Counted from the first letter of the stretch, positions 45,202 to 55,012 are shown. The stretch: DNA of 64,000 nucleotides from Paenibacillus sp. FSL H8-0079 (GCF_037991315.1 NZ_CP150300.1:4898001-4962000); one strand, 5' to 3'. Translations and numbers: made by a program. The notes: generated by a model from the sequence alone, not told the origin.

Positions 45202-45360
45202 CTACTTGTTCTCCCGTAATATTCTCCATGTTTGCGTAGATCTCTTCGCCTGAAGCAGACGGTCTTCCATCGACAGCAGTCGCTGATCACCTAAACCAGG
45301 TAGCTGTTGATCATTCCATAACATGTGTAACTTTACTTTACTCAAATTAATAAAAAACAT
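45202..45360 (-). CDS. Small hypothetical protein, 52 residues
   Basis: A short frame beginning MFFINLSKVKLHMLWNDQQL with a good ribosome binding site (GAGGTGAGAAG before ATG 45360), divergent from the PucR gene. The peptide is basic and helical near its end (DRLLQAKRSTQTWRILRENK). No family recognised. The site and the divergent position favour a real gene, but conservation is unknown. Confidence 0.4.
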   Translation of the reverse strand: MFFINLSKVKLHMLWNDQQLPGLGDQRLLSMEDRLLQAKRSTQTWRILRENK

Positions 45361-45497
45361 CTTCTCACCTCAACATTTTTGTACAATACGCTTAAAAATC
45401 CCATTACTTTTAGCCTCTTTATCCAAACTCTTCTTTACGCCCACCTCACTTAATGTTAGATTTTATAACATATCATTATGAAAGCGGTGGGTTGAAG

Positions 45498-47177
45498 ATG
45501 GATCTGCAACAGTTATTGACTATCCCCATTCTATCCAAAGCAAAAGTTATTGCCGGACATCGTGGACTAGATCGTTTGGTGCAATCGATCAACATTATGG
45601 ATGCACCAGATATTGTACAATTCCTGAAGCCGGGAGATATGCTGCTGACGAACGGCTATATCCTGAAAGACCGCCCCGATGCTCATCTTGGATTTATTAC
45701 AGACATGCATGCAATTGGTTGCGCAGCGCTTGCTGTGAAGACTCAGCGTTTCTCTCTTGAATTAGCTCCGCAACTGCTTGAGACAGCCAACAGACTGGGC
45801 TTCCCGATCATCGAACTGTCCGAGATAGACAATACACTCGGTGAAATATTTCAACATTCGATCAGTGCCATCCTACAGAACAAAACCCATGAACTGCACT
45901 ACGCCTTATCTATTCACAAGCAATTTTCCACGATGGTTATGCAGGGAAAAGGCATACCATCCATCGTAGATACACTGTCTCAGCTGCTATCCTCACCTGT
46001 ACTTCTGCTTGGCTCGAAGAAACAGATTACGGCAAGCTCCCATTATGCACAACAGATGGATGACCAGTCTCTCGCCGCGCCCTTACTGACATTTATAGAT
46101 GAGCACCCTTCCTTCCATACTGCAATCTCGATCTGCCTACTTACTGCTGATAAATATCGACATGCTGAGCTTCATCCCATCTTCACCGATCGGCACGAGG
46201 GCTATTTGATCGCACTATACGACAGTTCCACAACCTCTAAGCTCTCCACTCTGGCACTGGAGCAAGCGGTCAATGTGATCGGTCTGGAGTTAACCAAGAA
46301 ACAAGCGGTCAAGGAGCGCTCCCGCCGTTACAAAAATGAATATTTCTCCGATCTCATTCAAGGATTCATTCGTTCTGAACAAGAAGCGCTACATCGCGGC
46401 AAGAAATATGGGCTGCAAGCAAAAGGGAGCTCGGTTCTCATCATCGCCAAGATGGATGAGCCCTTAACGAACAAACCTAAACACATCCTCACTCCCCCTG
46501 GGGAAGAGCGATTCATCTCAGAACGAGACGCTTATTACGAGCTGATTAAGCAGGAGTTCGCCAGACTCGATCTCTCCTTCGTCATGTTCACGAAGAACGA
46601 TCAGTTCGGCATACTCGTCTTTTTGGCCGAATCGTCTTGGGACGAACACACCGTTGTCCAGCAGCTTGAGCGGATCGCCAGCAATCTGTATACAGAGTCG
46701 CAGCTCAGCCTGTCCTTCGGAATAGGTAATCCCTACACCAATGTATTGGATATCGGACTCTCCTATAAGGAAGCAGTCAAGGCGCTCCAATCCGGCTATC
46801 AGATGCGAAAGACCCGCTTCGCTCATTCCTATCAAACCATGGATATAAGCCGTCTGCTACGCATGATTCCCCACGATGAGATGCTGCAGTTCCATCAAGA
46901 AACCTTTAAGCCCTTTAACGACCGAGATCCAAATGAGCGTAGCGAACTGATGAAAACCTTGTCCTCTTTCTATGAGAATCATTGCCAGATCGTCGATACA
47001 GCCAAAGAGCTGTTCGTACATCGCAATACAGTGATCTATAGGCTGGAGAAATGTGAGAAACTGACCGGCAGGAACATCAAAGACCCGATGGAGAGCCTGC
47101 GCTTCCGACTCGCCTTCGCACTTGAGTCCCTTCTGAATGTTAATCCAGCCCCTAGCGAAGCTAATCATACGTCTTAA
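45498..47177 (+). CDS. PucR family transcriptional regulator
   Basis: A 559-residue regulator. Residues 1-130 are the PucR sensory domain (LLTIPILSKAKVIAGHRGLD, then VQFLKPGDMLLTNGYIL), the middle a GGDEF-like region, and the last 60 residues the PucR-type helix-turn-helix (VDTAKELFVHRNTVIYRLEK). PucR-type proteins control purine and other nitrogen compound catabolism. The start at 45498 (MDLQQLLTIP) is the usual family start; ATG 45453 is upstream of the poor GGTGGG site. It is followed by the importer/amidase operon that it probably controls. Confidence 0.88.
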   Translation: MDLQQLLTIPILSKAKVIAGHRGLDRLVQSINIMDAPDIVQFLKPGDMLLTNGYILKDRPDAHLGFITDMHAIGCAALAVKTQRFSLELAPQLLETANRLGFPIIELSEIDNTLGEIFQHSISAILQNKTHELHYALSIHKQFSTMVMQGKGIPSIVDTLSQLLSSPVLLLGSKKQITASSHYAQQMDDQSLAAPLLTFIDEHPSFHTAISICLLTADKYRHAELHPIFTDRHEGYLIALYDSSTTSKLSTLALEQAVNVIGLELTKKQAVKERSRRYKNEYFSDLIQGFIRSEQEALHRGKKYGLQAKGSSVLIIAKMDEPLTNKPKHILTPPGEERFISERDAYYELIKQEFARLDLSFVMFTKNDQFGILVFLAESSWDEHTVVQQLERIASNLYTESQLSLSFGIGNPYTNVLDIGLSYKEAVKALQSGYQMRKTRFAHSYQTMDISRLLRMIPHDEMLQFHQETFKPFNDRDPNERSELMKTLSSFYENHCQIVDTAKELFVHRNTVIYRLEKCEKLTGRNIKDPMESLRFRLAFALESLLNVNPAPSEANHTS

Positions 47178-47182
47178 ACCAA

Positions 47183-47213
47183 GAACGTGTCATGTATAAT
47201 GACACGTTCTTTT
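47183..47213 (+). terminator. Rho-independent terminator of pucR
   Basis: GAACGTGTCA pairs perfectly with TGACACGTTC, followed by TTTTATTTTC. The importer operon downstream therefore has its own promoter. Confidence 0.85.
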
Positions 47214-47334
47214 ATTTTCTTTTCCCAACCCAACCTCATTTGTACACTTTAACTGATTTAATTCTATTTTTATGTTCATAGTAACTAATGACAATTGTGC
47301 AAACAGTCTATATGATTAGGGATATATTCATTAA

Positions 47335-47351
47335 TGTCATATTAATTAACA
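47335..47351. promoter_or_regulatory. GlnR/TnrA-type nitrogen control box
   Basis: TGTCATATTAATTAACA fits TGTNAN7TNACA at every fixed position. It lies 54 bases upstream of the first gene of the importer/amidase operon, a position suited to nitrogen-limitation control. I could not place a confident -10/-35 pair nearby. Confidence 0.65.
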
Positions 47352-47405
47352 TCAATTCACATCAAGAAATAAACACATCAGGCTGTAGGAAAGGGGCTAC
47401 CTATC

Positions 47406-48182
47406 ATGGCTATACAAATACAAGGCGTATCCAAATCATTTGTCAGTGCAACCGGAGAAGATATTCAGGTTCTCGCTGAGGTTTCGATGCAAATCAAGAA
47501 GCAGGAGTTCTTCAGTATTGTGGGACCGAGCGGCTGTGGCAAGAGTACGATCTTCAATATTATCGCGGGTCTGCTCAAGCCAACGAATGGCAAGGTTATC
47601 GTCTGTGGCGAAGAGATCGATCAGACAACCGGGCATGTCGGCTATATGATGCAGAAGGATCTGCTGCTTCCTTGGAGAAGCATCCTGGACAATGTCACGC
47701 TAGGCTTGGAAGTGAAGGGCATGTCCAAAAAGGATCGTGGCGATATTGCCATGGATTATCTGGATCGTTATGGCCTGGCCTCATTCGCAGAAGCCTATCC
47801 CTCCACCCTATCAGGCGGTATGCGCCAACGTGTAGCCCTCATACGTACCCTCGTTACCCAGCCCGATATTATATTACTGGACGAACCCTTCTCAGCACTT
47901 GATTATCAGACCAGACTCATTCTGGAAGATGAAATCTTGTCTATCCTGAAATCCGAGGGCAAGACAGGTGTGCTTATCACGCATGACATCGAGGAAGCCA
48001 TCGCCATCTCCGACCGCATTGCCGTTATGAGCAAAAGGCCAACGACCGTGAAACAGGTATACGATATTGGTCTCGCTTCGCAGTATGGCTCAGCACTGAA
48101 AGCCCGCTCCGACCAGAAGTTTAAGCAGTATTTTGAATCGATCTGGTCAGAGCTTGATATCCAAATGGGGAGGATCAGCTAA
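47406..48182 (+). CDS. ABC transporter ATP-binding protein, nitrate/sulfonate/taurine (SsuB/TauB) type
   Basis: A 258-residue ATPase with Walker A (GPSGCGKS), the Q-loop in MMQKDLLLPWRSI, the signature LSGGMRQRVAL, Walker B (IILLDEPFSALD) and the switch His in LITHDIEEA. It energises import by the TauC-like permease and the NMT1-type binding protein encoded next. The ribosome binding site AAAGGGG lies nine bases before ATG 47406. The next gene overlaps by one base (TAATG). Confidence 0.92.
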   Translation: MAIQIQGVSKSFVSATGEDIQVLAEVSMQIKKQEFFSIVGPSGCGKSTIFNIIAGLLKPTNGKVIVCGEEIDQTTGHVGYMMQKDLLLPWRSILDNVTLGLEVKGMSKKDRGDIAMDYLDRYGLASFAEAYPSTLSGGMRQRVALIRTLVTQPDIILLDEPFSALDYQTRLILEDEILSILKSEGKTGVLITHDIEEAIAISDRIAVMSKRPTTVKQVYDIGLASQYGSALKARSDQKFKQYFESIWSELDIQMGRIS

Positions 48183-49048
48183 TGAAGAGCACATCACCTG
48201 AAATTACCCTTGCCGGAAAGCCTGCTGGAGTTGCGAAGAGCAAACGCAGACAATCTACCTTCTCCAAAGAATGGCTGATGACGATGCTGTGGCGGTTCAT
48301 TATTGTAGCGGTCATTCTGGTGATCTGGGAATCCGCCGTTCGCTTGAAACTGGTTAACGGATTCCTAATGGGATCGCCAAGCGCCATTCTCGATGCCGCC
48401 ATCACCATGGCCAGCTCAGGACAACTGCTTACAGACGCGTTCGCAACGGTAAATGCCACCGTTATCGGCTTCGTAGCCGGAAGCTTAATTGGCTCATTGG
48501 CAGGACTGCTTATGTGGTATTCCAAGTCCGTTGCCCGTGTGCTCGATCCATTCATTGTAGCGATGAACGGCATCCCGAAGATTGCCCTCGCTCCTATGAT
48601 TATCATCTGGTTCGGTTCAGGCATCTTCTCCAAGATTGCTCTCGCCTCTGTAGCAACGTTTATCGTAGCGCTGTTATCCGCCTACCAAGCGACGCATCAA
48701 ATCGATGAATCCCAGATTAATCTGATGAAATCCTTCGGTGCGAAGAAATCACAAATTTTCCGCAAAATTATCGTTCCTTCCTCCCTGCCATGGATCATCT
48801 CCGCCTTCCGGATCAATATCGGTTTGGCATTGGTCTCTGTCGTAGGTGGAGAATTCATCTCTTCTGACAAAGGACTCGGACACATGGTATTCGTCGAAGG
48901 AAACCTGTTCAACCTTCCGGCCGTATGGGTCGGCGTGTTCATGCTTATGCTGGTCGCCATGCTCCTCTACACTTGTGTCGGTTATATCGAATCCCGTCTC
49001 CTTCCATGGAATGACAACAAGACCAGCAGCAAATCCACATCTGTATAG
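48182..49048 (+). CDS. ABC transporter permease, SsuC/TauC type
   Basis: A 288-residue membrane protein with six hydrophobic segments. The EAA loop is LMKSFGAKKSQIFRKIIVPS, typical for nitrate/sulfonate/FAPy-type permeases, and the segment MNGIPKIALAPMIIIWFGSG precedes it. The start overlaps the ATPase stop by one base, so the two are translationally coupled. Confidence 0.9.
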   Translation: MKSTSPEITLAGKPAGVAKSKRRQSTFSKEWLMTMLWRFIIVAVILVIWESAVRLKLVNGFLMGSPSAILDAAITMASSGQLLTDAFATVNATVIGFVAGSLIGSLAGLLMWYSKSVARVLDPFIVAMNGIPKIALAPMIIIWFGSGIFSKIALASVATFIVALLSAYQATHQIDESQINLMKSFGAKKSQIFRKIIVPSSLPWIISAFRINIGLALVSVVGGEFISSDKGLGHMVFVEGNLFNLPAVWVGVFMLMLVAMLLYTCVGYIESRLLPWNDNKTSSKSTSV

Positions 49049-49082
49049 CTGACCTACAACGATTAAAGGGGACTGATGACTA

Positions 49083-50111
49083 ATGCGTACATTCAAAAAG
49101 ATAGCTTTTCTAGCAACGATGACGGTTATTTTGACCACACTGCTCAGTGCATGCGGAAGCAACACCACAACACCTGCGAGTGGCGCAGGTGCATCTGATA
49201 GCGGGGGGACAGCAAATACGCAGGTGGATAAAATTATGGTGTCCGAGGTGTATCACAACCTGCTCTACCTTCCGCTGTATGTAGCGAATAACCAAGGATT
49301 CCTAGAGGAGAATCGCATTGAGCTAACCTCCATCCGCGCTGCCGGAAGCGGTCCAACAGCATTGTCTTCGGTGATCTCAGGCGAGTCTGCGTTCTCCTTC
49401 CACGGTCCTGAGCATGTCGCATTTGCTAATGCAAAGGGCGGAGATGCTCGCTCACTGGTCCTTCTATCCGGCAGTGCCCCAGTCTGGGCAGTTGCGCGAG
49501 AAGGAGTAACCGTGAACTCGACAGCGGATTTCAAAGGTAAAACCATCGTGGTGGGTTTGGCACCTACAAGTTCGAACAGCTTACTGCGGAAGCTGTTCGC
49601 TGACAATAACATCGATATCGACAAGGATGTGACGATCACCGAGGTTCAGAATGGCTCCGAGCTTGGTGCTGTATTAGCTGGCAAAGCCGATATTGCTATC
49701 GTTTACGAACCGCAGCTGGATCAAGGCATTGCAGAAGGACTGCATATTGTCCATGATTTCACAAAGGATTACCCTGACTTTGCCTTTGCAACGATGAATA
49801 CAACCGCAAGTTTCATTGAAAAGAATCCTGATCTCACCCAGCGCTTCGTCACCTCTATTGAGCAAGCCCTGGACTACATTCAATCCAATCCTGAAGGCGC
49901 CAAAGCAGTCGCAGTTAAGGAATTCCCGAATCTGGACAAGAAAGTTGTGGAGCAAGCTGTACAACGCATGATCGACAGCAAGGTATATCCTGCTGATGGG
50001 CTCATCAATGAATCGGCCTTCGAGACCGCAATTGATATGCAACGCTTCATCGGCAATCTGAAGGAAGACCTCGCTTACGAGGACATTATCAATTCAAGCT
50101 TCACCAAATAG
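49083..50111 (+). CDS. ABC transporter substrate-binding lipoprotein, NMT1/THI5-like (SsuA) family
   Basis: A 342-residue lipoprotein (lipobox LLSAC, Cys20). The body has the NMT1/THI5 fold: VYHNLLYLPLYVANNQGFLE, then AGSGPTALSSVISGESAFSF and DFKGKTIVVGLAPTSSNSL. Homologues bind pyrimidine precursors of thiamine (ThiY), sulfonates, nitrate or other small nitrogen compounds. Here the amidase and RidA genes that follow suggest an amide-containing or imine-forming ligand. The ligand cannot be named from sequence. Confidence 0.9.
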   Translation: MRTFKKIAFLATMTVILTTLLSACGSNTTTPASGAGASDSGGTANTQVDKIMVSEVYHNLLYLPLYVANNQGFLEENRIELTSIRAAGSGPTALSSVISGESAFSFHGPEHVAFANAKGGDARSLVLLSGSAPVWAVAREGVTVNSTADFKGKTIVVGLAPTSSNSLLRKLFADNNIDIDKDVTITEVQNGSELGAVLAGKADIAIVYEPQLDQGIAEGLHIVHDFTKDYPDFAFATMNTTASFIEKNPDLTQRFVTSIEQALDYIQSNPEGAKAVAVKEFPNLDKKVVEQAVQRMIDSKVYPADGLINESAFETAIDMQRFIGNLKEDLAYEDIINSSFTK

Positions 50112-50122
50112 AGAGAGAAAGG

Positions 50123-50308
50123 GTGATTACTCTGAACCAGGACGACTATCTCACACACCGCCGTACAGAAAGCGCCAAATATGCGGACGGAGTTATTACG
50201 AGCGAGGAGCTTGCCCTATTTACAGCAGACTTGGAGCTGATTCGAGGCTTCAAGTTGCCAGAAGAAGTAGGACCCAATTCTCCGCATAGGAGAGTGCCTC
50301 TACGATGA
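50123..50308 (+). CDS. Small AtzG/GatC-like protein
   Basis: A 61-residue soluble protein with start GTG 50123 directly behind GAAAGG. Its second half, VITSEELALFTADLELIRGF followed by KLPEEVGP, resembles the short DUF4089/AtzG and GatC subunits that stabilise amidases, which also end with a hydrophobic helix and an LP-x-E-x-x-P motif. The stop overlaps the amidase start by four bases (ATGA), so they are coupled and probably form a complex. The assignment rests on position and a weak motif match. Confidence 0.55.
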   Translation: MITLNQDDYLTHRRTESAKYADGVITSEELALFTADLELIRGFKLPEEVGPNSPHRRVPLR

Positions 50309-51681
50309 TTACCAAACCACTTAACGAGCTGACGATTGCTGAGGCCGCAAAACTGATTAAAAATAAGTTGATATCTCCTGTCGAGCTTACGAAATCCTAT
50401 TTGAATCGCATTGAGAAAGTAGAGCCTGCTGTGCAAGCGTTCGTTACAGTTACCACTGAGCAAGCCTTGCAGGCCGCAAGGGAGTCTGAGCGCAAGCTGA
50501 TGAATGGCGAATATCTCGGTCCTCTGCATGGCATTCCATATGGAGCCAAAGACATTATCCATACCGCTGGCATACGCACCTCGGCAGGGTCAAGCACCTA
50601 TCCTGACTTCGTACCCGGAACAAATGCTACTGTGATTGATAAGCTTCAGTCTGCAGGTGCTATCCTGCTCGGCAAGACAACAACGACGGAATATGCCTTC
50701 CAGGGAGGAGAACCACCAACCCGCAACCCGTGGAATCTAGAGCATACACCGGGCGGTTCTAGCTCCGGCTCCGCTGCTGCAGTAGCAGCTGGCATGGCTT
50801 CCTTCACACTTGGAACACAGACTTTCGGATCTCTGCTTAGACCCGCAGCCTACAACGGATTAACCTGTATGAAACCCACTTACGGCAGGGTTAGCCGTAA
50901 TGGTGTCATCACAGCCAGCTGGAGCCTGGATCACCTTGGTGCCTTCACTCGATCGGCCCAAGATAACGCAATCGTTCTTGAAGCGATGGCCGGGCAAGAT
51001 GAGCTGGACCCCTTCACACTTCCTCACGGCAAGCCAGACTTAACGAGCGCTCTTGAACATCCTATATCAGGAATGGTGATCGGCCTACCGAGCAGCTTCT
51101 TCCAAACTGATGAACCGGCGATCTTGTTAGCAGTAGAGTCGGCAATCGCTGTACTTGAGAAGCTGGGTATGCAATGGAAGAAAGTTGACCTGCCTTCTTA
51201 TATGGAAGAGACCGTTGCTGCTCATCGTACGGTTATGCGGGCGGAAGCTGCCGCCTTCCATCAGGAACGCTTCGCGGAAGCCTCTGATCGTTACGGCCAC
51301 ACGATGCGGGAGCAGCTTGAACTCGGTTACCAGACGAGTGCCGTTGATTATTTGCAGGCACAACGCATTCGAACGATATTCCGGAGCGAGATGATGATGC
51401 TTTTCGATGAAGTGGATGTGTTATTAACTCCATCAACACCGTATGTGGCCCCATACGGCTACAAGACGGGAAACCCGATTTTCAATGGACCGTTCACCAA
51501 TACGGGTCTACCATCCATCACCGTACCCATCGGGTTCGATACCACCTCAGGGAAGCAATTACCTATCGGTATGCAGCTTGCCGGTCCACTCATGAGAGAA
51601 GACCGCCTGTTGTCCATCGCTCATCATTATCAGCAGGCTACGAACTGGCATCAGTTAACAGCTAATATACACACTCATTAG
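50305..51681 (+). CDS. Amidase (amidase signature family, AtzE/GatA-like)
   Basis: A 458-residue amidase signature hydrolase. The catalytic Lys lies in GIPYGAKDIIHTAG, the cis-Ser in PGGSSSGSAAAVAAG and the nucleophile Ser in GTQTFGSLLRPAAYNG. Family members hydrolyse amides, ureas and biuret-like compounds, or act in glutamine transfer as GatA. This one is most like the catabolic AtzE type, with a small partner protein upstream. It should release ammonium from a substrate brought in by the importer. The start overlaps the stop of the small protein. Confidence 0.9.
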   Translation: MITKPLNELTIAEAAKLIKNKLISPVELTKSYLNRIEKVEPAVQAFVTVTTEQALQAARESERKLMNGEYLGPLHGIPYGAKDIIHTAGIRTSAGSSTYPDFVPGTNATVIDKLQSAGAILLGKTTTTEYAFQGGEPPTRNPWNLEHTPGGSSSGSAAAVAAGMASFTLGTQTFGSLLRPAAYNGLTCMKPTYGRVSRNGVITASWSLDHLGAFTRSAQDNAIVLEAMAGQDELDPFTLPHGKPDLTSALEHPISGMVIGLPSSFFQTDEPAILLAVESAIAVLEKLGMQWKKVDLPSYMEETVAAHRTVMRAEAAAFHQERFAEASDRYGHTMREQLELGYQTSAVDYLQAQRIRTIFRSEMMMLFDEVDVLLTPSTPYVAPYGYKTGNPIFNGPFTNTGLPSITVPIGFDTTSGKQLPIGMQLAGPLMREDRLLSIAHHYQQATNWHQLTANIHTH

Positions 51682-51700
51682 GAAAGGAATGACAGCTACG

Positions 51701-52087
51701 ATGTCTACCATCATACAGGCAAGTGCAGCACCCAAGTTCCCGCTTCCTTTCTCCCATGCTGTCCGCGCAGGAGATTTGGTCTACGTCGCAGGTCAAGTAG
51801 GTGTCGATCCACAGACGCTTGAGCCCATCGGCGGCATTAAGGAGCAGACTGAGCAGTGCATTCGTAATATTGAGGTGATCCTGCAAGAAGCCGGACTTAC
51901 ACTCGATCATATCGTGAAGGCAACCACCCATCTGGCCCGTGTGGAGGATCAGTCCGAATACAACGAAGTGTATGCGCGAATGATTAAACAGCCATATCCC
52001 GCCCGTATTACTGTATTCAGCGGGTTAGGCCCTTATTTAATTGAAATGGAAGTGTTGGCATATGCACCATCCGTTCGGGGAGAGTAG
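51701..52087 (+). CDS. RidA family enamine/imine deaminase
   Basis: A 128-residue YjgF/RidA-like protein. The conserved VYVAGQVGVDPQT-, the Arg in PYPARITVF and the Glu in IEMEVLAYAP, which bind and protonate the imine in RidA, are there. RidA hydrolyses reactive 2-aminoacrylate-type imines; other members act in pyrimidine (RutC) or other ring catabolism. The start is set at ATG 51701, about 12 bases behind AAAGGA; ATG 51689 touches that site. It is the last gene of the operon. Confidence 0.88.
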   Translation: MSTIIQASAAPKFPLPFSHAVRAGDLVYVAGQVGVDPQTLEPIGGIKEQTEQCIRNIEVILQEAGLTLDHIVKATTHLARVEDQSEYNEVYARMIKQPYPARITVFSGLGPYLIEMEVLAYAPSVRGE

Positions 52088-52099
52088 CACATCACAAAA

Positions 52100-52139
52100 G
52101 AGCACCTGTAACCCTTAGATGGGTACAGGTGCTCACTTT
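52100..52139 (+). terminator. Rho-independent terminator of the amidase operon
   Basis: GAGCACCTGTAACCC pairs with GGGTACAGGTGCTC (one bulge), followed by ACTTTG. A's precede it. Confidence 0.7.
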
Positions 52140-52145
52140 GTCGAG

Positions 52146-52180
52146 GAACCCGGTTCTCTTTTGAGAGACGGGTTTCTTTG
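52146..52180 (-). terminator. Terminator of the chemoreceptor gene
   Basis: On the minus strand AACCCG-CTCT and AGAG-CGGGTT form a hairpin with a CAAA loop; the T-run is weak. It lies seven bases after the chemoreceptor stop, facing the terminator of the amidase operon. Confidence 0.5.
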
Positions 52181-52186
52181 GTGTTA

Positions 52187-54262
52187 CTATTTAGTTTTGA
52201 AGCGGGATGATTCTTCTGCAAGTTGTTTGGTCAGTCCATTAATGGTCTGCACCAACTCTGCCAGATGTCCAGTCATACCCGATTGTTCCTGCATTGTTGC
52301 CGTCACTTCCTCAATGGATGCCGAGACCTCTTCTCCTGAAGCCGACAGATTCTGTGCAGCTCCAAGCACATCATCCTTATCGCGCTCAATGGACTCAATC
52401 TCGGATGCGATCGCCTGTACCTGATTCATCATGTCCTGCATATTTTGGGTGACAAAATTAAAGGTTTCCTTGGTCTGGCTCACACTGTTCTTATGCTGCT
52501 CCGCAATTGCCTCAATGGCATGTACGCTACGGTTATTCTGCTCCACATGTGCTATGGTCTGCATCACAATACGATTGATGTCCTCTGATTGCGCCGTTGT
52601 CTGCTCAGCCAGTTTGCGAATCTCGGAAGCAACGACTGCGAAGCCACGCCCCTGATCGCCAGCTCTCGCCGCCTCGATGGAAGCATTCAGTGCCAGCAAC
52701 TTGGTCTGATTCGCAATCTCGGCAATCGTGCCCGTAATCTGATGAATACCGGAGGAACTCTCGGCGAGTTGAACCGTAATCTGTGAAATGTTGTTCACTT
52801 CCGCCTCATTCTGCCCGTTCACCGCAATAAGGGCGTCAATGACCTCATGATTATTTTTAAATGCGTCTGTGATCTCATCCGCCTTAAGCATAACGGACTG
52901 TGACATCTCATTCACGTTCTCAATCTTGTTCCCCACATTCATGAATTTATCCACGATGGATTCGGTGTCGTTCGCCTGTGATTCCATCGCCCGTGAAATC
53001 TCAAGGGCTGTCGCTGTTGTATCGGTTATAGAAGCTGACGTCTGCTGTGCAGATTGATCCAGTTCCGTAGTGCTTGTATTCAGGACCCCGATGGAACGGT
53101 TCATGCTGGAGATCAGTTGTTTGTTCCCCTCGGCCATCGTGTTGAAGCTGTCTGCCAGTTCTTTGAATTCCCCGGTATACTTGCCTTCTGCCTGCACAGT
53201 CAGATCTCCTCCGGCCAACTGTTTGAACAACAGCGTTATTCGGCTAATCGGTCTGGTTACCAGCTGCGAGATCAGGATACCTGCGATGATAGACACGGCA
53301 ATGGCACTCAACAAAACGATATACATTTGCTTCGCCATACCTACCAGCGGCTTCCGTACATCCGTATATGTATCCTCGACAATAACCGTCCAATCGGAAC
53401 GTGGAATCTTCGAGTAGAATACCACTTTCTCGTCCGTACTTGCTTCGCCCTGTTGCAATGTATCACTTGGAGCCAGATCGATTAGAGACTGGTACTCCCC
53501 TGATTCCAGCGGTTTTCCTGCCAGACCCTCATCTGCCGAATGATACATGACCGTTCCGATTCGGTCCAAAATAATGACTTTACCCTCTTCGTTAATCTTG
53601 ACGTTCTGCAACTGGTTCACGAAGAATGATGTAGAGGCGGTTGAGACAAGTACCCCTTCCACTTGCTTGTTCTCATTGTAGATCGGGGATGCAAATACCG
53701 TACCCAATGTACCCAGCGTCTTGGAAATGATGCCTTCGCTAATGACGTTACGTCCCTTAATGGCTTCCTGGAAATAGGCACGGTCTGCCCGTTCACCTCC
53801 AAGTGACTCCGGGTCGTTCGCCGCAACCACGGTTCCATTGCGATCCACCAGAATCAGAACACTGTTGCCCTCCATACCCGCTAAGCTATCTGCCAATATC
53901 CCATTGGCTTTATTAACAAGTTCACTGTTTTCCTCGAAAAATGCTTCGTTATCTTCGCCTTCTGCTGCATTCCGAATCTCCAGTAAATCTTGGAATGTCC
54001 GATGTGTTGTGATTAGAAACGTAGACTGCTCTTCCAGACTTAGTGAGGTAAATAATCCTGCACCAATCCGATCAGAAGTCGACTGAATCTCATCTCTGCT
54101 TTTGTCCAATGTAATGTCCTCTGCCACTTTGTAACATAGCACTGCGGTCACAGCTAGTACGACGCACACCAGTTGACCGATCATCAGTGGCAATTTGAAG
54201 CGAAAAGACATGTTCGTCAAGCGTTGCCTCGCCTTTGTAAATAACATAAATACATTCACCAT
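52187..54262 (-). CDS. Methyl-accepting chemotaxis protein (dCache-HAMP-MCP)
   Basis: A 691-residue transmembrane chemoreceptor. A first helix (residues about 27-46) leads to an extracellular dCache sensor of about 260 residues ([20 protein letters not shown] and [16 protein letters not shown]), a second helix ([20 protein letters not shown]), a HAMP domain ([20 protein letters not shown]) and the long signalling helical hairpin with tip [20 protein letters not shown]. It controls CheA. The start at 54262 is close behind GAGGATGG; GTG or ATG codons up to 54247 are also possible. A sigma-D-like -10 (ACCGATAT, minus strand, 54314-54307) lies upstream, without a good -35. Confidence 0.92.
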   Translation of the reverse strand: MVNVFMLFTKARQRLTNMSFRFKLPLMIGQLVCVVLAVTAVLCYKVAEDITLDKSRDEIQSTSDRIGAGLFTSLSLEEQSTFLITTHRTFQDLLEIRNAAEGEDNEAFFEENSELVNKANGILADSLAGMEGNSVLILVDRNGTVVAANDPESLGGERADRAYFQEAIKGRNVISEGIISKTLGTLGTVFASPIYNENKQVEGVLVSTASTSFFVNQLQNVKINEEGKVIILDRIGTVMYHSADEGLAGKPLESGEYQSLIDLAPSDTLQQGEASTDEKVVFYSKIPRSDWTVIVEDTYTDVRKPLVGMAKQMYIVLLSAIAVSIIAGILISQLVTRPISRITLLFKQLAGGDLTVQAEGKYTGEFKELADSFNTMAEGNKQLISSMNRSIGVLNTSTTELDQSAQQTSASITDTTATALEISRAMESQANDTESIVDKFMNVGNKIENVNEMSQSVMLKADEITDAFKNNHEVIDALIAVNGQNEAEVNNISQITVQLAESSSGIHQITGTIAEIANQTKLLALNASIEAARAGDQGRGFAVVASEIRKLAEQTTAQSEDINRIVMQTIAHVEQNNRSVHAIEAIAEQHKNSVSQTKETFNFVTQNMQDMMNQVQAIASEIESIERDKDDVLGAAQNLSASGEEVSASIEEVTATMQEQSGMTGHLAELVQTINGLTKQLAEESSRFKTK

Positions 54263-54557
54263 CCATCCTCATTCTTGTTGGGTCCAATATAATATGGGTT
54301 AACTTTATATCGGTCGTTATTAAATAATCATCCAGTACTAAAACGCTTACAAAAATATTTTTCTTATCCTTTGGAAGTTGACAATTGTAGGTCCAAGGCC
54401 GCTGTTGACGATTGGAAAATGTAGACTTTGGGTTAATACAAAATATGATATCAACGTCGTATAATATATGAAATACATATCGTGCAGGAAGACTCTCAGG
54501 AAGAATTCAACCAGAAGAATCTGCGGTTATAAGTTCGAAGAGAATAGGAGAATTGAT

Positions 54558-54977
54558 ATGGTAAAAACAGCATTACCCACGCTATTAAATGTTGTGCGCA
54601 TTTTGTTGAGTGTAAAACTGATCTACGTGATTGTGTCCTTTATTGCGTTCCTCATTGACTTCAACCAGAACATGGAGGCCTATCTCGCCTTCTCATACAA
54701 AGGAAATGATCTGGCTTACGCCTCTGGCGTAATTATAGCCAGGATGTTGTTTATCATCGGTCCCAGCCTGCTCGCTGTTATCTTCATCACCAAGAGAAAG
54801 TTCAAGCTCACCGTAACGTTTCTGAGTCTGGCACTATTCGTTGCCATTCCGAATGAAAGTAACCCGTTCATCCTGATTCATCTCTTTACCCTGCTCGTCG
54901 TGCTCTTGCACCGTCCAAGCAAGTTGTATCTGAAACGAAAGGATACGCATGTCAATGAAGTAGAAATGAAGGATTAA
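54558..54977 (+). CDS. Small integral membrane protein of unknown function
   Basis: A 139-residue protein with about four hydrophobic segments (LLSVKLIYVIVSFIAFLIDF, GVIIARMLFIIGPSLLAVIF, VTFLSLALFVAIP and FILIHLFTLLVVLL), and a charged C-terminus. The start at 54558 is behind TAGGAGAATTGAT. A frame from ATG 54468 is excluded because TATAAT at 54460-54465 puts transcription start near it. No family recognised. Confidence 0.7.
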   Translation: MVKTALPTLLNVVRILLSVKLIYVIVSFIAFLIDFNQNMEAYLAFSYKGNDLAYASGVIIARMLFIIGPSLLAVIFITKRKFKLTVTFLSLALFVAIPNESNPFILIHLFTLLVVLLHRPSKLYLKRKDTHVNEVEMKD

Positions 54978-54984
54978 TCAAAAA

Positions 54985-55012
54985 GGGCCTGACAATGTTG
55001 TCAGGCTCTTTC
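54985..55012 (+). terminator. Rho-independent terminator
   Basis: GCCTGACA pairs with TGTCAGGC (short loop), with an A-run before and TCTTTCTG after. Confidence 0.75.

Noticed and set aside
45035..45229. A 64-codon minus-strand frame
   Set aside because: No ribosome binding site; it overlaps the better supported 52-codon frame at 45202-45360 and has no recognisable pattern.
54339..54353. CTAAAACGCTTACA upstream of the chemoreceptor as a cre
   Set aside because: Two of the conserved bases are wrong at the left end.
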